From Chaetoderma sp. LZ-2023a (lineage: Eukaryota > Mollusca > Caudofoveata > Chaetodermatida > Chaetodermatidae), in the NCBI GenBank assembly GCA_034401795.1, contig CM067373.1, positions 43,415,142-43,479,141 of the forward strand: DNA of 64,000 bases, given 5' to 3'. The position numbers and the translations under genes are program-made. The notes under the pieces were generated by a model, which did no database searches, was not told the origin of the DNA, and saw only the letters and a list, made by a program, of their open reading frames with translations. Position 1 is the stretch's first letter; the number at the start of each line of letters is the position of its first letter. Shown one piece after another: positions 1 to 10,107 of this stretch.

Positions 1-246
1 ACAGTTTAAGAGCAAGGAAAAGCTTTTGCACAAAAAAACATGTGTGATCTCTCTGCCAATAATCTAGCAAAGAGGAAGTGCTAGTCTGCGCATGCGCGGT
101 GGTGGGGCTGGCATCCGCCAGACTACGCTCTGACTCCCTGCCCAGTAGGGGCACCTAACTGTTTTAATCTGAGTGTTTATTGAGTGAAAGCCAATATTTA
201 GCAATATCAAAAGTATTAGGGAGGTAAGTATACTCTTGAAGTGAAA
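1..246 (-). mobile_element. Left terminus of a fourth DIRS retrotransposon (minus orientation, truncated by window edge)
   Basis: This stretch is the reverse complement of the left end of the DIRS copies at 34855, 45687 and 54802. It includes the CGCATGCGC palindrome, the 'AGTAGGGGCACCTAACTG' block and the outer end AGGGAGGTAAGTATACTCTTGAAGTGAAA. The element therefore runs leftwards out of the window, and only about 246 bp of its terminal repeat and 5' leader are visible. Its variants (CTGGCATCCGCCAGACTACG) match the copies at 34.9 and 45.7 kb rather than the one at 54.8 kb. The flank at 247 begins inside an FB1 hairpin repeat. Confidence 0.85.
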
Positions 247-425
247 TTGAGAAATGTCCATTTGCACACCTTGAGAAGACAACTTTTGAAAATTTATCAT
301 TGGAATGACTGGCTCCATAACCAGTTATTAGGGATAAATTTTCAAAAAGAATTTTCTCTTGGTCTGCAAATGGGCATTTTCGAGGAGAAATTTCTTGATC
401 AAATTTGATGCTTAAAGCGTTAACC
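247..425. repeat. FB1 palindromic repeat, truncated by DIRS copy
   Basis: This has the two arms typical of the FB1 family: GAAATGTCCATTTGCACACC...GAAAATTTATCATTGGAATGACTGG on one side and AAATTTTCAAAAAGAATTTTCTCTTGGTCTGCAAATGGGCATTTTC on the other. The left outer end is replaced by the DIRS terminus. Confidence 0.7.
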
Positions 426-1449
426 AACCAAGCTTCCAGTCTTTCATTTTCAGGAAATACATGTAGCTCAAGTTATATAGTGAAGGATAGCTTGAAAATG
501 CACCTGATTTTGATGTTAAATAATCAAAAACCAATTAGGGACATTGCAGTCCAGATACGACATGACATTCCTGCAACAAATCAGCAGAAATTTGTTCTAC
601 TATATTTGGCATGCAGGTCACCCTTGGTGCTTGGTAACTCGATCAATTCAATTGATTTGTATTGCGCCATATGCAAAGCATAGAATGGCTCGACATAGCG
701 ATTCAAACATGCCAAACGAAAGGCTTAACATCTCCCAGTCAAATTAGTTTCAAAATATTCAGCAGCTTTCTTGTATAGTCATCTTGAAGTTGAGACACTG
801 TATTTCAATGGGTAAGTGAAAAGGGCATAGAATCCTGTAATTAAATTTTATCACTAAAACACACACAAATGCTCAGAGAATGGACTAAATATCAAGTCAT
901 ATTGCAAAGGTTAAGAACACAAGCTGCCCGGTTCAGATTTTTCCATATTTTCCATATTTTTTTTATTTCTCTGGATTTCATCGGATTACGCCCAAAATTG
1001 TGAAATCATATGGTCACACCATTAGCTTCGTTAAAATTTGAACCAAATCAGTAGTTTCTGACATCCACAGACCCAGAATTTTATCTGATACAGATCCGTG
1101 TTCTTTTATCCAGATCACAGGCAAAATCTGGAAATCCTCTTGGACATCAAATTCCTTCATTGTGTTAAAATTTTGAGCCAATTTGGATTACCAGTTTTTT
1201 AGATACAGAGCTCTCGGTATAAGCTTTGATGACTGACTAAATGACTAAGGGACATGGCGGTTTATTGTAGTCAATAAAAAATATATACATGTACATACAA
1301 AGCACTGAATACAAACGTCTGGGTGATTCTAATTTATCCTTTACCTCAAGTTCTCTAACATTTCTCGTAGCACTATTTTGTCTATATTCTCCTGTAAATT
1401 AGAAAACATTGTTTATATTTAGTATAAAATCCATGTACCAATTATTTAC
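426..1449. other. BBS1 intron 4, no gene recognised
   Basis: AT-rich DNA without a convincing exon. A decayed half of the MITE-A hairpin (CCCAGTCAAATTAGTTTCAAAATATTCAGCAGC) lies at about 734-770. No BBS1 exon 5 is recognisable anywhere left of 3908. Confidence 0.4.
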
Positions 1450-1690
1450 CCCTTTAGTGGTAAAATTTGGTCAAGAAAATTTAAATATCTGCCTATTGAA
1501 TGTCCATTTACAGGCCAAGAGAATAAAATTTCTGAAAATTTATCACTGGAATGACTGGCTTGGTTATCGAGCTAGTCATTCCAGTGGTAAATTAAAAACA
1601 ATTTTATTCTCTTGGGCTGTATAGGGAAGACCATAACTGATGCCAGTTTTGTAGCCCTAACCAGCCATCTTGAGAAAGGCCCCTTTGCAA
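1450..1690. repeat. FB1 palindromic repeat
   Basis: The arms are GGCCAAGAGAATAAAATTTCTGAAAATTTATCACTGGAATGACTGGCT and its near reverse complement at 1576-1620. They are separated by a few bases (GGTTATCG), so the element would form a long hairpin. The left flank AAATTTGGTCAAGAAAATTT is the family's outer end. Confidence 0.75.
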
Positions 1691-1880
1691 TCTAAGAGAA
1701 TATTTTTCAAAAAGTACTACTGGAATGACCGGCCCGTGATAAATCTTCAAAAATACTCTTCTCTAGTCATCTCAAATGGACATTAACTAAGCAAACATCT
1801 TAAATTTCTTGACCAATCTTGACCACATGAACAAATCCTCACACAACTGACACCGATCTTGACCACTAAATGTTTTAAAA
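1665..1880. repeat. FB1 palindromic repeat, degenerate
   Basis: A second copy directly abuts the previous one. It shows AAGAGAATATTTTTCAAAAAGTACTACTGGAATGACCGG and the opposing arm GATAAATCTTCAAAAATACTCTTCTCT, then the outer end CTTGACCAATCTTGACC. Confidence 0.65.
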
Positions 1881-1999
1881 CTTATGCTAGACTGACAAAA
1901 TGTTAATGTAAGCAATCTGATAGTACATGGTCAGTATAATTTTGGCCACATTCATGTCAATCAATGGAGGGATCTGATCAGTCACTTAAGTATCTGACA

Positions 2000-2301
2000 T
2001 TATAATCAAATACATCACATGTTAGCTGTCACAATCAAAATGATGTATAGCTCCGTCAGGAAAATCAAAATGTCTGCCATGAAGTGTACAAAATCTATGT
2101 ACATGTATTTGATGAACGTGCAATTTAATCAAACATTCTGTTGAATATTTTGAACCTAATTTGACTTGGAGCTGTTGCTGCCATAGTTTGAAAATATTCA
2201 ACAGCTTCCTTATATAATTACAGTGAAATGGAGATTCTGGGAATTTAATTTTCAGTTTCAAATCGAATCGAAAATGAATAAAACGTGGGCAGCAGAGTTT
2301 T
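2000..2301. repeat. MITE-A element, diverged, right part expanded into a minisatellite
   Basis: This contains the internal hairpin half TGTTGAATATTTTGAACCTAATTTGACTTGGAGCTGTTGCTGCC and the closing ATATTCAACAGCTTCC. It is followed by a GTGGGCAGCAGAG stretch equivalent to GTGGGCGGAGCTTAG in the other copies. The expected next unit GCTAGAGATGGG(A/C)GGGGCAT is the monomer that has been amplified at 2302-2545. Confidence 0.6.
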
Positions 2302-2545
2302 GCTAGAAATGGGTGGGGCATTGCTAGAAATGGGTGGGGCATTGCTAGAAATGGGTGGGGCATTGCTAGAAATGGGTGGGGCATTGCTAGAAATGGGTGG
2401 GGCATTGCTAGAAATGGGTGGGGCATTGCTAGAAATGGGTGGGGCATTGCTAGAAATGGGTGGGGCATTGCTAGAATTGGGTGAGTCATTGCTAGAAATG
2501 GGCAGGGACATTGGTAGAAATGGGCATGGCATGGCTAGAAATGAA
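2302..2545 (+). repeat. 21-bp minisatellite (GCTAGAAATGGGTGGGGCATT)n
   Basis: About nine near-perfect 21-bp units are followed by three degenerate ones (GAATTGGGTGAGTC, GAAATGGGCAGGGACATT, GAAATGGGCATGGCATG). Because 21 is a multiple of three, all reading frames stay open and give spurious repetitive ORFs on both strands. I do not regard those as genes. Confidence 0.9.
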
Positions 2546-2814
2546 TACCTGTATTAATATAAGTAATTCATATATCATTGTGGCCTACAGGCAAGTGGAC
2601 ATTCCCTGAACATAATATCTTATTTTCTTGACCAATCTTGACCACTAAAGAATAATTAGATTATGGCTAACATGGCTTAGTTAGCATGGTTAGTGTCAAA
2701 TTTCAAACAAAAATGATTAGCCAGACTGCTATAAATTGTACTACAGTCCAGCCCATAAATAAGTTAACATTTTTCCAAAACAAAAATGGAAGCATGTTAA
2801 GTTAATAAGATATG

Positions 2815-2920
2815 TACTGTTGAATATTTTAAACATAATTGGATTGGAAGACATTGCTGCCTTAGGCAGCAATGTCTTGCAATCCAATTGTGTTCAAAAT
2901 ATTCAGCAATATGTTTTTTA
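2815..2920. repeat. MITE-A-type hairpin
   Basis: An almost perfect inverted repeat. ACTGTTGAATATTTTAAACATAATTGGATTG...GACATTGCTGCC is followed by its reverse complement ending in TTCAAAATATTCAGCAATA. The centre is GCCTTAGGC. Confidence 0.75.
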
Positions 2921-3059
2921 ATTTGTTTTGGAAATATATTACATTATTTCTGCGCTATACTGTACTGAGAGATAATTCTGCTAAACTTATAAAGGCAGAA
3001 GAATGAAACAATCCACTTATTATTGCAATTTAAAATAAAATTAAAAACCGCTCAAAAAT

Positions 3060-3238
3060 TGCCTTAATCTTTTAACAAAAACTGTGTCCATTTGCAGACC
3101 AAAAAAATATACTATTTTTGAAAATTAACCACTGGAAGAAGTGGTAACTTTGGCCCAAAAAATTGGGGCTTTGCAAATGGACATTTTCTATGAGAAAACT
3201 TAAATTTTCTTGAACAAACTTGAGGATTAAAGGGTTAA
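3060..3238. repeat. FB1 palindromic repeat, divergent centre
   Basis: The outer parts GTCCATTTGCAGACC and GCAAATGGACATTTTCTATGAGAAAA are preserved, with the end GAGGATTAAAGGGTTAA. The centre has been reduced to CCACTGGAAGAAGTGG. Confidence 0.65.
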
Positions 3239-3487
3239 ATCATAGCTCACTAAATTTAAAATTTCAGATACATCTACAGGGCATAATTTATCTGGTATCG
3301 TATTTCAATTTGCTACACATATCTAGGCAGTTGCTATACATTCTGCAACAAGTATACATGTTTAGCTGTATTTGTTATCCAAAATTTGTACGTGATTGCA
3401 ATTTATAATTGATTTTATTCAGTTTTATCATTAACACTTTCAATGACAAATCACTGATAAAAGTAAATTCATTGCAATGCATAGCAT

Positions 3488-3578
3488 ATTCTGTTGAATA
3501 TTTTGAAATTAATATGACTGGAAGCTAAGGCATGGCTTCCAGTCATATTAATTTCAAAATATTCAATAGCTTTCCTGT
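3488..3578. repeat. MITE-A-type hairpin
   Basis: Inverted repeat of CTGTTGAATATTTTGAAATTAATATGACTGGAAGC with GCTTCCAGTCATATTAATTTCAAAATATTCAATAG, around a short TAAGGCATG loop. Confidence 0.75.
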
Positions 3579-3907
3579 TTGTTTGCTCTGAGATTGAGAT
3601 ACAAATATCAAATTCTAAATTATGCCCTGATATACCCACATGTAAAGCATATTCTATACTAAGACAAATGACAACAGATATTCATTCTAGAAACAATGGT
3701 CCTGTAACACTGAAGACAACTGTTTTCAGCAACATATTACTGTACTGTATACATACATCAGTATTTGAATTACTGATTCTGCAAAAATTTACTTTTTGAC
3801 ATCCCTGTGATAAGGGTTCAAATCCTGCTAACTATCTTAAAAACAGATTAGCTGATAGTCTGTGAATATTCAGTACAGTTACCCAGTAATCTATATATAT
3901 ATGTTAC

Positions 3908-4032
3908 CTGTTTGGCCTGATCCCATAGTCCTTCTTCTATTGGATTGATTTCGAGCGGGGGCAGTGTAAACTTGAAGTATGGTCGCAGGTTCTTGTACAC
4001 ATAAACAAATGGTCCCGATGCTACGGCTATGG
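3908..4032 (-). CDS. BBS1: BBS1 exon 4 (partial gene)
   Basis: On the minus strand this 125-bp exon follows an acceptor (TTCACCAG) and ends at CAG|GTAACA. After a split alanine codon it gives 41 codons containing [18 protein letters not shown] and [10 protein letters not shown], a segment I recognise as the highly conserved early part of BBS1, where human has [21 protein letters not shown]1 is a subunit of the BBSome, the ciliary membrane-protein trafficking coat, and its N-terminal half forms a beta-propeller. The exon ends in phase 0. The next exon should lie left of it, but none was found in 1-3907, so intron 4 is at least 3.9 kb. Conservation and clean splice sites make the identity firm. 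Splice positions are read by eye and lack transcript support. Confidence 0.9.
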
Positions 4033-4061
4033 CTGGTGAATATAATAATGATTGTTAGTGT

Positions 4062-4354
4062 TAGACTTGCGCGATTACCTGATTAAATCGAAAAATCGCG
4101 ATTATTTTTTAAATCGTGAATTTATACGACTAAAAATTATATAATCGAATATTCAAGAATAAATTCTACTGCAAAAAATATTTCAATTCTAACCTTTTAA
4201 TTACTTTATAATGAGATCAGTTTCGTCATTGATATGCTTTTGTTGTTATGTCTTGGTAATTTGTAGTTTTATTCCCAAGCTGATTAATCGAGGAATTATG
4301 ATAATTCTTAAATAATCGATCGTGATCACTCTAAGCACTAATCGCACAAGCCTA
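4062..4354. mobile_element. Non-autonomous element with TAGRCTTGCRCGATTA inverted ends
   Basis: The left end TAGACTTGCGCGATTA and right end TAATCGCACAAGCCTA are near-perfect inverted repeats 293 bp apart. The interior is rich in ATCG-type half-palindromes (AAATCGCGATTATTTTTTAAATCG, ATAATCGATCGTGATC). The same ends delimit the larger element at 18003-19348, which has an 8-bp duplication. Here the flanks share only TTAGTGT, offset by five bases. No coding capacity. It lies in BBS1 intron 3, 30 bp from exon 4. Confidence 0.65.
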
Positions 4355-4619
4355 GTAAATTAGTGTGCTGCCCGCAAAACATGGCGTCTGCTCTATGTCA
4401 GTCTGTAATGGTTTAAACCCTTTAACCTTCAAATCTGTCTAATCAACTTTTATAATATTCTCAGTGACAATGTTCATTTAAGGACCAAGAGAAGGTCAAT
4501 CTTGGACATTGAAGGAAATTTCAATTTCCCTTTCTCCAAGGTCTAACAATATTCACCATTCTATTACTTCTGATACAAGCTATCCTGGATAGCTGGGCCC
4601 TAGGACTATAGACTTAGTA

Positions 4620-5830
4620 AGCTTTACCGGCTCCTGGAACCGGGTACTCGGCTCCCAACTGCCAAGTACCTGTTTGCCATGAAGCTCATATTGATTAGTA
4701 TTTTAAATTGAAAATCCAAGATGGTCACCAAAGAAATTGACCAATCAAAATTTGGATTAACGGTTTTAAAGCATACGACTGTAGGATCCTTCCAGTCAAA
4801 TATGTTTAAAATGTGCGCAGTTAAGATGCATTTTTTTTTACAATTTACCGTAAATTTGTCATAAAATCTAAGATCTTCACTCAAAAAATTGATGAAGCAT
4901 AATTCTGAATAGATCTGACATCTACCCCAATAGGGTCCATCTAGCCAAATATGCTTGAAACCGGTCAAACTGTTAAGGAGACGCGATTTGACAATTTCCA
5001 GTAAATCTTTAATAAAATCTCACATTTTCACTCAAAAATTTGACGAATCAAAATTCTGAAAGGAATTCTAGAGCCTATCATCATAGGATCCTTTCAGCCT
5101 AATTTGTTTGAAATCGGTCCAAATGGTACGAAGAAATTTGACAATTTCAGGTAAAATTCTCATAAAATCTATCATTTTCACCCAATAATTTTACAAATCA
5201 AAATTTTGAATACTTGTTCTAAAGTCTATCACCATCGAATCCTTTCAGCCAAATTTGGTTGGAATCAGTCAAAATGGTAAGGAGAAGACGCAATTTGACA
5301 ATTTCCGGTAACATTTCATAAAATCTAAGAATGTTCACACACAAAGTTGAGAAATCAAAATTCTGAATGGACAACCTAGAGCGTATCACCATCAATTTCT
5401 TTCAGTTAAATTTGGTTGAAATTAGTCCAAATGGTAAAGAGAAAGCAATTTGACAATTTCATCCCCCAAAAATGACTAATCAAAATTCTGTATGGTAGTC
5501 TAGAGCCTATCATTACAGGATCCTATCAGCCAAATTTGCTTGAAATAGCTCACAATGGTAAGAAGCAATTTGATAATTTCCGATACATTTTTCATAAAAT
5601 CTAAGATTTTCACCCAAAACATTGATGAATAAAAATTCTAAATGGAGGTACTGAAACGTACGACCATAGGGGGCCTTCCAGCCAAATTTGGTTGAAATCG
5701 GCCAAGCGGTTAATGAGGAGTAGTGTTTTAAAGCAAAAGTTGACGGATGATCACCACGGCATAAGCTCACTTGGCCCGAAGGGCCAGGTGAGCCAAAAAC
5801 TGGTGATACACCAGTCTGGACAAGTATCAC
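4620..5830. repeat. Degenerate ~150-bp tandem repeats
   Basis: A block built of (T)TTGACAATTTCCGGTAA...TTCATAAAATCTAAGATTTTCAC...AATCAAAATTCTGAATGG...CCTATCACCATAGGATCCTTTCAGCCAAATTTG. It recurs at about 4840, 4986, 5137, 5293, 5447 and 5569. It ends with AGCTCACTTGGCCCGAAGGGCCAGGTGAGC, an inverted motif I associate with abundant bivalve repeats. ORFs across it are repeat artefacts. Confidence 0.75.
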
Positions 5831-5918
5831 GGTTGATTACATCCAGACATAAGTGAATGTTAAGTGACTACTATGTACATGTTCTACTCATAGACAAAAG
5901 TGCTGTGTGCATCATTAC

Positions 5919-6008
5919 CTGGAGTCCTAGGCTCTAGGACATCCATATAAAATGTTGCCAAACCTGTGGGCAGGTCAATTATTGTGTTTTCACTCATCAA
6001 GCTGGTAC
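5919..6008 (-). CDS. BBS1: BBS1 exon 3 (partial gene)
   Basis: A 90-bp minus-strand exon, with acceptor CTTCTTCAG| and donor CCAG|GTAATG. Read with the split glycine codon from exon 2 it encodes GTSLMSENTIIDLPTG and ATFYMDVLEPRTP. These align with the human BBS1 stretch that ends in FLMEQHEPRTP, immediately before the ASGP motif of exon 4. It starts and ends one base into a codon, so the phase agrees with both neighbours. An alternative acceptor at GTACCAG|C would break the frame, so the upstream one was chosen. Intron 2 to its right (6009-9249) has been enlarged by a Tc1 transposon and a hAT-like MITE. Confidence 0.88.
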
Positions 6009-6312
6009 CTGAAGAAGGAAAGAAACAAACTAAATACGTCTTATATTGCGTGAAAAAGAATAATGTCAGAAATGCTGGGTGGTGGTGGTGGTGATGTACG
6101 TTTGGCATGAAAGATTGTTTGAATAAAATTACAGAAATGTGCAGCTGGTCCTAATTGATGATGGTACGTGTACATGTAGATGGAACATACACAGAATAGG
6201 ACAGCGTGATGCCCTCAAGTACTCAATGACAGATGCACGCAAGCAGTTTAATACTTCTTAATCGTCTGACTGGTGAGTTTGCGCAGACAACATATTCCAA
6301 GAGTTATATATA

Positions 6313-7969
6313 CACCTGTGCAAAAGTTAAGCACCACCCTATTTTTACGCACATGCGAGGGTATATTCATGTGCTATGAAGAAAGCAATAGCATAAACAT
6401 TTATGTACCCATCCATCTTAGTGCAAGAGGTAATAATGCAACTAGAGGAATGCTGATTATGATGGTGGGGAAACACTGTATGTTTTTCTTTGAACTTGAA
6501 AACGAGGCCTGAATATGGTTACGTTGACACAACTGACAACTATTGCCCTACAGTTGACACACGTGGCTAGATTGTCATTAATGGTGTCTGAAAACGAAGT
6601 TTAACATCTGTGCACGAGTTTGAGACTGTCCTTATTAATACTGGGTATATCCACCTTGTGCCTGGATGACGGCCTGGACACGACGTCTCATGCTGGTCAC
6701 CAACCGACTGATACGCCATTGTGGTATTCGTTGCCATTCAAGATGGAGTGCGTCTGTTAATTCCTGTAGGTTCTGCATAGGAGGACCCCTCCTTCTCACC
6801 ATGTTTCCCAGAATGTCCCAGATATGCTCAATAGGGTTCATGTCAGGGCTCCTTGCTGGCCATGGTAGGATTTCGATGGCATTCTGGCGGAGGTATTCAT
6901 GCACAGCTCTAGCACGATGTGGTCGGGCGTTGTCATCCATGAATATAGGGTGGGTTCCAGGTGCATGATTTACAAAATGAGGGACCACAACTCTATCCAG
7001 TATGGAATCTTGATATCTTTGTCCATTTAGTGTTCCAGGTACAGTCAACAGATCCAGCTTACAATCAAATGAGATGCACCCCCATATCATAACGGAACCT
7101 CCACCAAATGGAACTTCTTCCATGATGTTACGTTGGTCGTACGCCGTGCGTCTGGACCTCCATACACGAGTTCGACCATCTGTGGCATGAAGCAGGAACC
7201 GACTTTCATCGGACCAGTGTACCCGTCTCCAGGATCTCATGTTCCAGTGTCTTCTTTCATTGCACCACCTCAGACGCTCCTCTTTGTGGTGTGCAGTGAG
7301 CAGAGGACGTCTGACAGGTCTCCTAGCTTTCATGCCAGCAGCATACAGTCTCCTTTTGACGGTAGACATTGACACTCTATTGCGCGTTTCCCATTGCTGG
7401 CTGAGCACTCTGCTGTTGGTGAATGGAGATCTCCTAACAAGGCGTACTAGGGCTCGATCATCACGGGCAGTAGTCTTCTTCGGTCTTCCAGATCTAGGCA
7501 TGTCCTTCACCTCGTTAGTTTGCCCATGTTTTGCAATCAAACGACTGATTACAGTATGGTTAATGTTCAGCTGTCTGCCAATCTCTCTGCATGACATACC
7601 AGTGGTATGCATGCCTATGATTTGCCATTTCACACGATCACTTAACCTTCGTCTTGCCATAGCGGTTCACAATCAAGAGCTAATTCTCTCTGTACAAATA
7701 AACCACGGTCATGAACACAAAATTCCTAATCTTGTCGCCTAAATCTGTATGTAATGTTCTACACCTCAAACTGGACTTTTACATAACTGAACACGTGTGC
7801 TGTTTCCCGCCACGCACGGACATCAAGCGGCGTGAAGTCATGCATGCATGTGCATTTCGTACTTGGAATTATGTCGGCTAACGCGGGGACAAAAAGTATG
7901 GCAGCCTAGTTGTACCATCATGTTTCTACGTTCTATTGTTTTTGCTGGTGCTTAACTTTTGCACAGGTG
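6313..7969 (-). mobile_element. Tc1-type DNA transposon, copy A
   Basis: A 1657-bp element bounded by perfect 24-bp inverted repeats (CACCTGTGCAAAAGTTAAGC then ACCA) and flanked on both sides by TA (6311-6312 and 7970-7971), the classical Tc1/mariner target duplication. It carries one intact transposase gene on the minus strand, the same direction as the surrounding BBS1 gene, and lies in BBS1 intron 2. A copy of identical length lies at 31622-33278. Confidence 0.95.
6635..7660 (-). CDS. Tc1-family transposase (DD34E), copy A
   Basis: An intact, intronless 341-aa ORF starting at ATG (MARRRLSDRVKW). Residues 1-115 hold the paired-type DNA-binding region with two helix-turn-helix segments (for example MSCREIGRQLNINHTVISRL at about 22-41), separated by a basic GRPKK linker at 58-62. 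The catalytic triad is visible: D151 in WSDESRF, D243 in FMDDNARPHR and E278 in SPDMNPIEHIW. There are 34 residues between the last two, hence DD34E, the Tc1 signature. The enzyme excises and reinserts the element by cut-and-paste at TA. It differs from copy B at eight residues (including 54, 170, 172, 202 and 264). None is catalytic. Both could be functional. Confidence 0.95.
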   Translation of the reverse strand: MARRRLSDRVKWQIIGMHTTGMSCREIGRQLNINHTVISRLIAKHGQTNEVKDMPRSGRPKKTTARDDRALVRLVRRSPFTNSRVLSQQWETRNRVSMSTVKRRLYAAGMKARRPVRRPLLTAHHKEERLRWCNERRHWNMRSWRRVHWSDESRFLLHATDGRTRVWRSRRTAYDQRNIMEEVPFGGGSVMIWGCISFDCKLDLLTVPGTLNGQRYQDSILDRVVVPHFVNHAPGTHPIFMDDNARPHRARAVHEYLRQNAIEILPWPARSPDMNPIEHIWDILGNMVRRRGPPMQNLQELTDALHLEWQRIPQWRISRLVTSMRRRVQAVIQAQGGYTQY

Positions 7970-7979
7970 TATATCTAGA

Positions 7980-8076
7980 TCTGCTAAATATTTTGAAAAC
8001 AATTTGATTGAAAGTTGTTGGTCGCTAAGCCACCAACAACTTTCAATCAAATTGTTTTCAAAATATTCAGCAAGTT
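7980..8076. repeat. MITE-A-type hairpin
   Basis: Inverted repeat: TGCTAAATATTTTGAAAACAATTTGATTGAAAGTTGTTGG against CCAACAACTTTCAATCAAATTGTTTTCAAAATATTCAGCA, with loop TCGCTAAGCCA. It adjoins the Tc1 right end. Confidence 0.8.
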
Positions 8077-8127
8077 ACAGGTTTTTGCTCATTGAAATGA
8101 TTGTTTGGTGGCTTTCAGCAGAAAGAC

Positions 8128-8330
8128 AGTTAAGCTAGCCAAAAATGTCTTCTGCAGTGGCATTGAGCAATGTAAATTTGCAGGCCAAGAGATCTGTTTT
8201 GAGAATTTACCACTGGACATGCTGGATTCCAGGAATGACTAGCTCACTAACTGACACACTCATTTGAGTCGTAAATTTCAAAACTTCTCATCTTCAATTT
8301 TCTTGACCAATCTTGACTACAGGACTAAGT
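8128..8330. repeat. FB1 palindromic repeat, degenerate
   Basis: Shows AATGTAAATTTGCAGGCCAAGAGATC...GAGAATTTACCACTGGA and the opposite arm CGTAAATTTCAAAACTTCTCATC, then TTTTCTTGACCAATCTTGAC. The centre is rearranged. Confidence 0.6.
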
Positions 8331-8642
8331 GAATTCGCAATAGATATTATAAGGCTTCATTTATATTTAAAGTTACAAAATTTCACTCAAATCCCATTTC
8401 AGAATATGTTGAATATTACAAAATATTTTGATTGAAAGTCTGTATCATATACAAAAAATACATGACTGTATATTTTTTCTGGTTGTTGACAAGCTGATAG
8501 ACATTCAATAACTTTTTTTGATTTTTTTTACAACTGATGACTTTCCAAACAAATTCATGTCATCGTTGTGTAAAATTCTACATACATTTTGTAAATGATC
8601 TATTTATATGTGAAGTTGTACAAATATACATGTACTATATAT

Positions 8643-9187
8643 TAGGGGTGTCACAATATGCAATACATATCGTGTATCGCAATACTAAAACTTCACGATA
8701 CATGTGTCGCATAGGCACCTGTGTATCGCAATATGGAGGTACACTATGGTTAGCAATAAGATTTTAAAATTAAACACTGACATGACTGAATAGGATGCAT
8801 CTTTACATTATATTCATTTTATTTTGACAAAAGTTTAATTTACAATAAAACATCTTGGCAAACACATGGAGATTGAGATATTTGCTTGCCAGTATTTTAT
8901 CACACTGTTAAATATGACAAAATATCGACAAAATGTTTTGTTTCACACTTTCCTTTGCTGGGGGTGATTATAGCCATAACTTTTACAATACAAACATTTT
9001 GTATAAATTTAGCACAAGTCCTCAACATATATAATTTGTACAGGACAGACAAGATGCAAGTCATCACTACTCACTAGGTTGTTTCATTCTAGTTGTTTTA
9101 TGATTTGTATCGTGATACGTATTATATTCGGATAGGTGTATCACGATATGTATCGCATCGCAACATCCCCAGCGATAAACACCCCTG
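8643..9187. mobile_element. hAT-like MITE with 8-bp target duplication
   Basis: A 545-bp element whose ends are (T/C)AGGGGTGT inverted repeats, followed by runs of ATCGTG/CACGATAT half-palindromes. It is flanked by a perfect 8-bp direct duplication, CTATATAT, at 8635-8642 and 9188-9195. An 8-bp duplication with CAGGG-type ends is characteristic of hAT transposons. There is no transposase, so it is non-autonomous. It ends only about 60 bp from BBS1 exon 2. Confidence 0.85.
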
Positions 9188-9249
9188 CTATATATCTATA
9201 ATCCTGAAACGATACCGATATTTTAATGCAAAGAAATAGCATTTTATAC

Positions 9250-9419
9250 CTTTATACACTTTCAGTTTCATATGGGAAGTTCCTGTGCCAAGGTCTGCGA
9301 TAATAAGCTTCCATTCACCATCCGCGTTTATGTCCGACAGCTCTATACACTGGGTGAATGTATAGATAGATGCTAGTGGATCGTAGTGTGCGCTCAACCA
9401 TTTTGTGTTTCCGTCATTG
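9250..9419 (-). CDS. BBS1: BBS1 exon 2 (partial gene)
   Basis: A 170-bp minus-strand exon, with acceptor CTGTTTCAG| and donor AAAG|GTATAA. It encodes NDGNTKWLSAHYDPLASIYT, CIELSDINADGEWKLIIADLG and KLKVYKG. It corresponds to the human BBS1 start region with KWLDAHYDPMANIHTF and GDGEYKLVVGDLG, the first blade of the BBS1 beta-propeller. It begins two bases into a serine codon shared with exon 1 and ends one base into a glycine codon shared with exon 3. All junction phases fit. Confidence 0.92.
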
Positions 9420-9431
9420 CTGAAACAGATT

Positions 9432-9671
9432 TAACCCTTTAACGGTCATACCGACCAAAACTGACCGCTGCTATGGTCTTGTGGAATGACTGTTTACAGG
9501 CCAAGAGAATAAAATTTTTGAAAATTTACCCCTGGAATGACTGGCTCGATAACCGAGACAGTCATTCCAATAATAAATTTTCAAAAATTGTACTCTCTTG
9601 GCCTGTAATTGGGCATTTAATAAGGAAATTATTTAAAAGATTTTGACCAAATTTGACCATTAAAGGGTTAA
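9432..9671. repeat. FB1 palindromic repeat, near full length
   Basis: One of the best FB1 copies. The outer ends AACCCTTTAACGGTCAT and ACCATTAAAGGGTTAA are inverted. Long arms GGCCAAGAGAATAAAATTTTTGAAAATTTACC...GGAATGACTGGCTCG and the reverse complement meet at a short ATAACCGA centre. It begins about 12 bp from BBS1 exon 2. Confidence 0.8.
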
Positions 9672-9736
9672 AATACAGAGTATATATCGAGTATAATTTA
9701 ACTGCCTGAACTCTGTAAGACACCAGACAATAATTT

Positions 9737-10091
9737 CAATGGACCTTTCTAAGTTTATCCATCAGTCATCTGAATCTGACGTCATAATTAAATAAGTGAC
9801 ATGAATGATGATGCCATAATAATTACATCATGAATCATTCGATATTGTCCGTCTTTAACGCTCAACAGTCCGACACATTATACGAATTGTATGTCTTTAC
9901 TATTTAATAAACATTCTCTCGAATATTTTGAAACTAGTTTGACTGGGCGCTGTTGCTGCCATAAAGTTTTCTGGAAATTGATAGTCAAGGAGCTCAGAGA
10001 CCGATAGATACCAACATGGACGAGGTGTGGGTGGAGCTTAGATAGAGATGGGCGGGGCATACATGTAGCTAAAACTTGAAAGGCCCATTGG
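9737..10091 (-). mobile_element. MITE-A element, full length
   Basis: Ends CAATGGACCTTTCTAAGTTT and AAAACTTGAAAGGCCCATTG are imperfect terminal inverted repeats about 355 bp apart. The interior has TGACGTCATAAT, the ATACGAATTGTATGTCTTTACTATTTAATAA block, half of the internal hairpin, and CGGAGCTTAG-like plus AGAGATGGGCGGGGCAT blocks. No coding potential. Confidence 0.75.
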
Positions 10092-10107
10092 CAATAACTC
10101 TGGACTT

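Noticed and set aside
2022..2557. Repetitive ORFs on both strands (PHPFLAM and LLEMGGA repeats)
   Set aside because: They arise from a 21-bp minisatellite that keeps every frame open. No start context, conservation or splice support.
3770..3840. GGTTCAAATCC motif resembling a tRNA B box
   Set aside because: No A box or cloverleaf pairing around it. No tRNA or tRNA-derived SINE could be supported.
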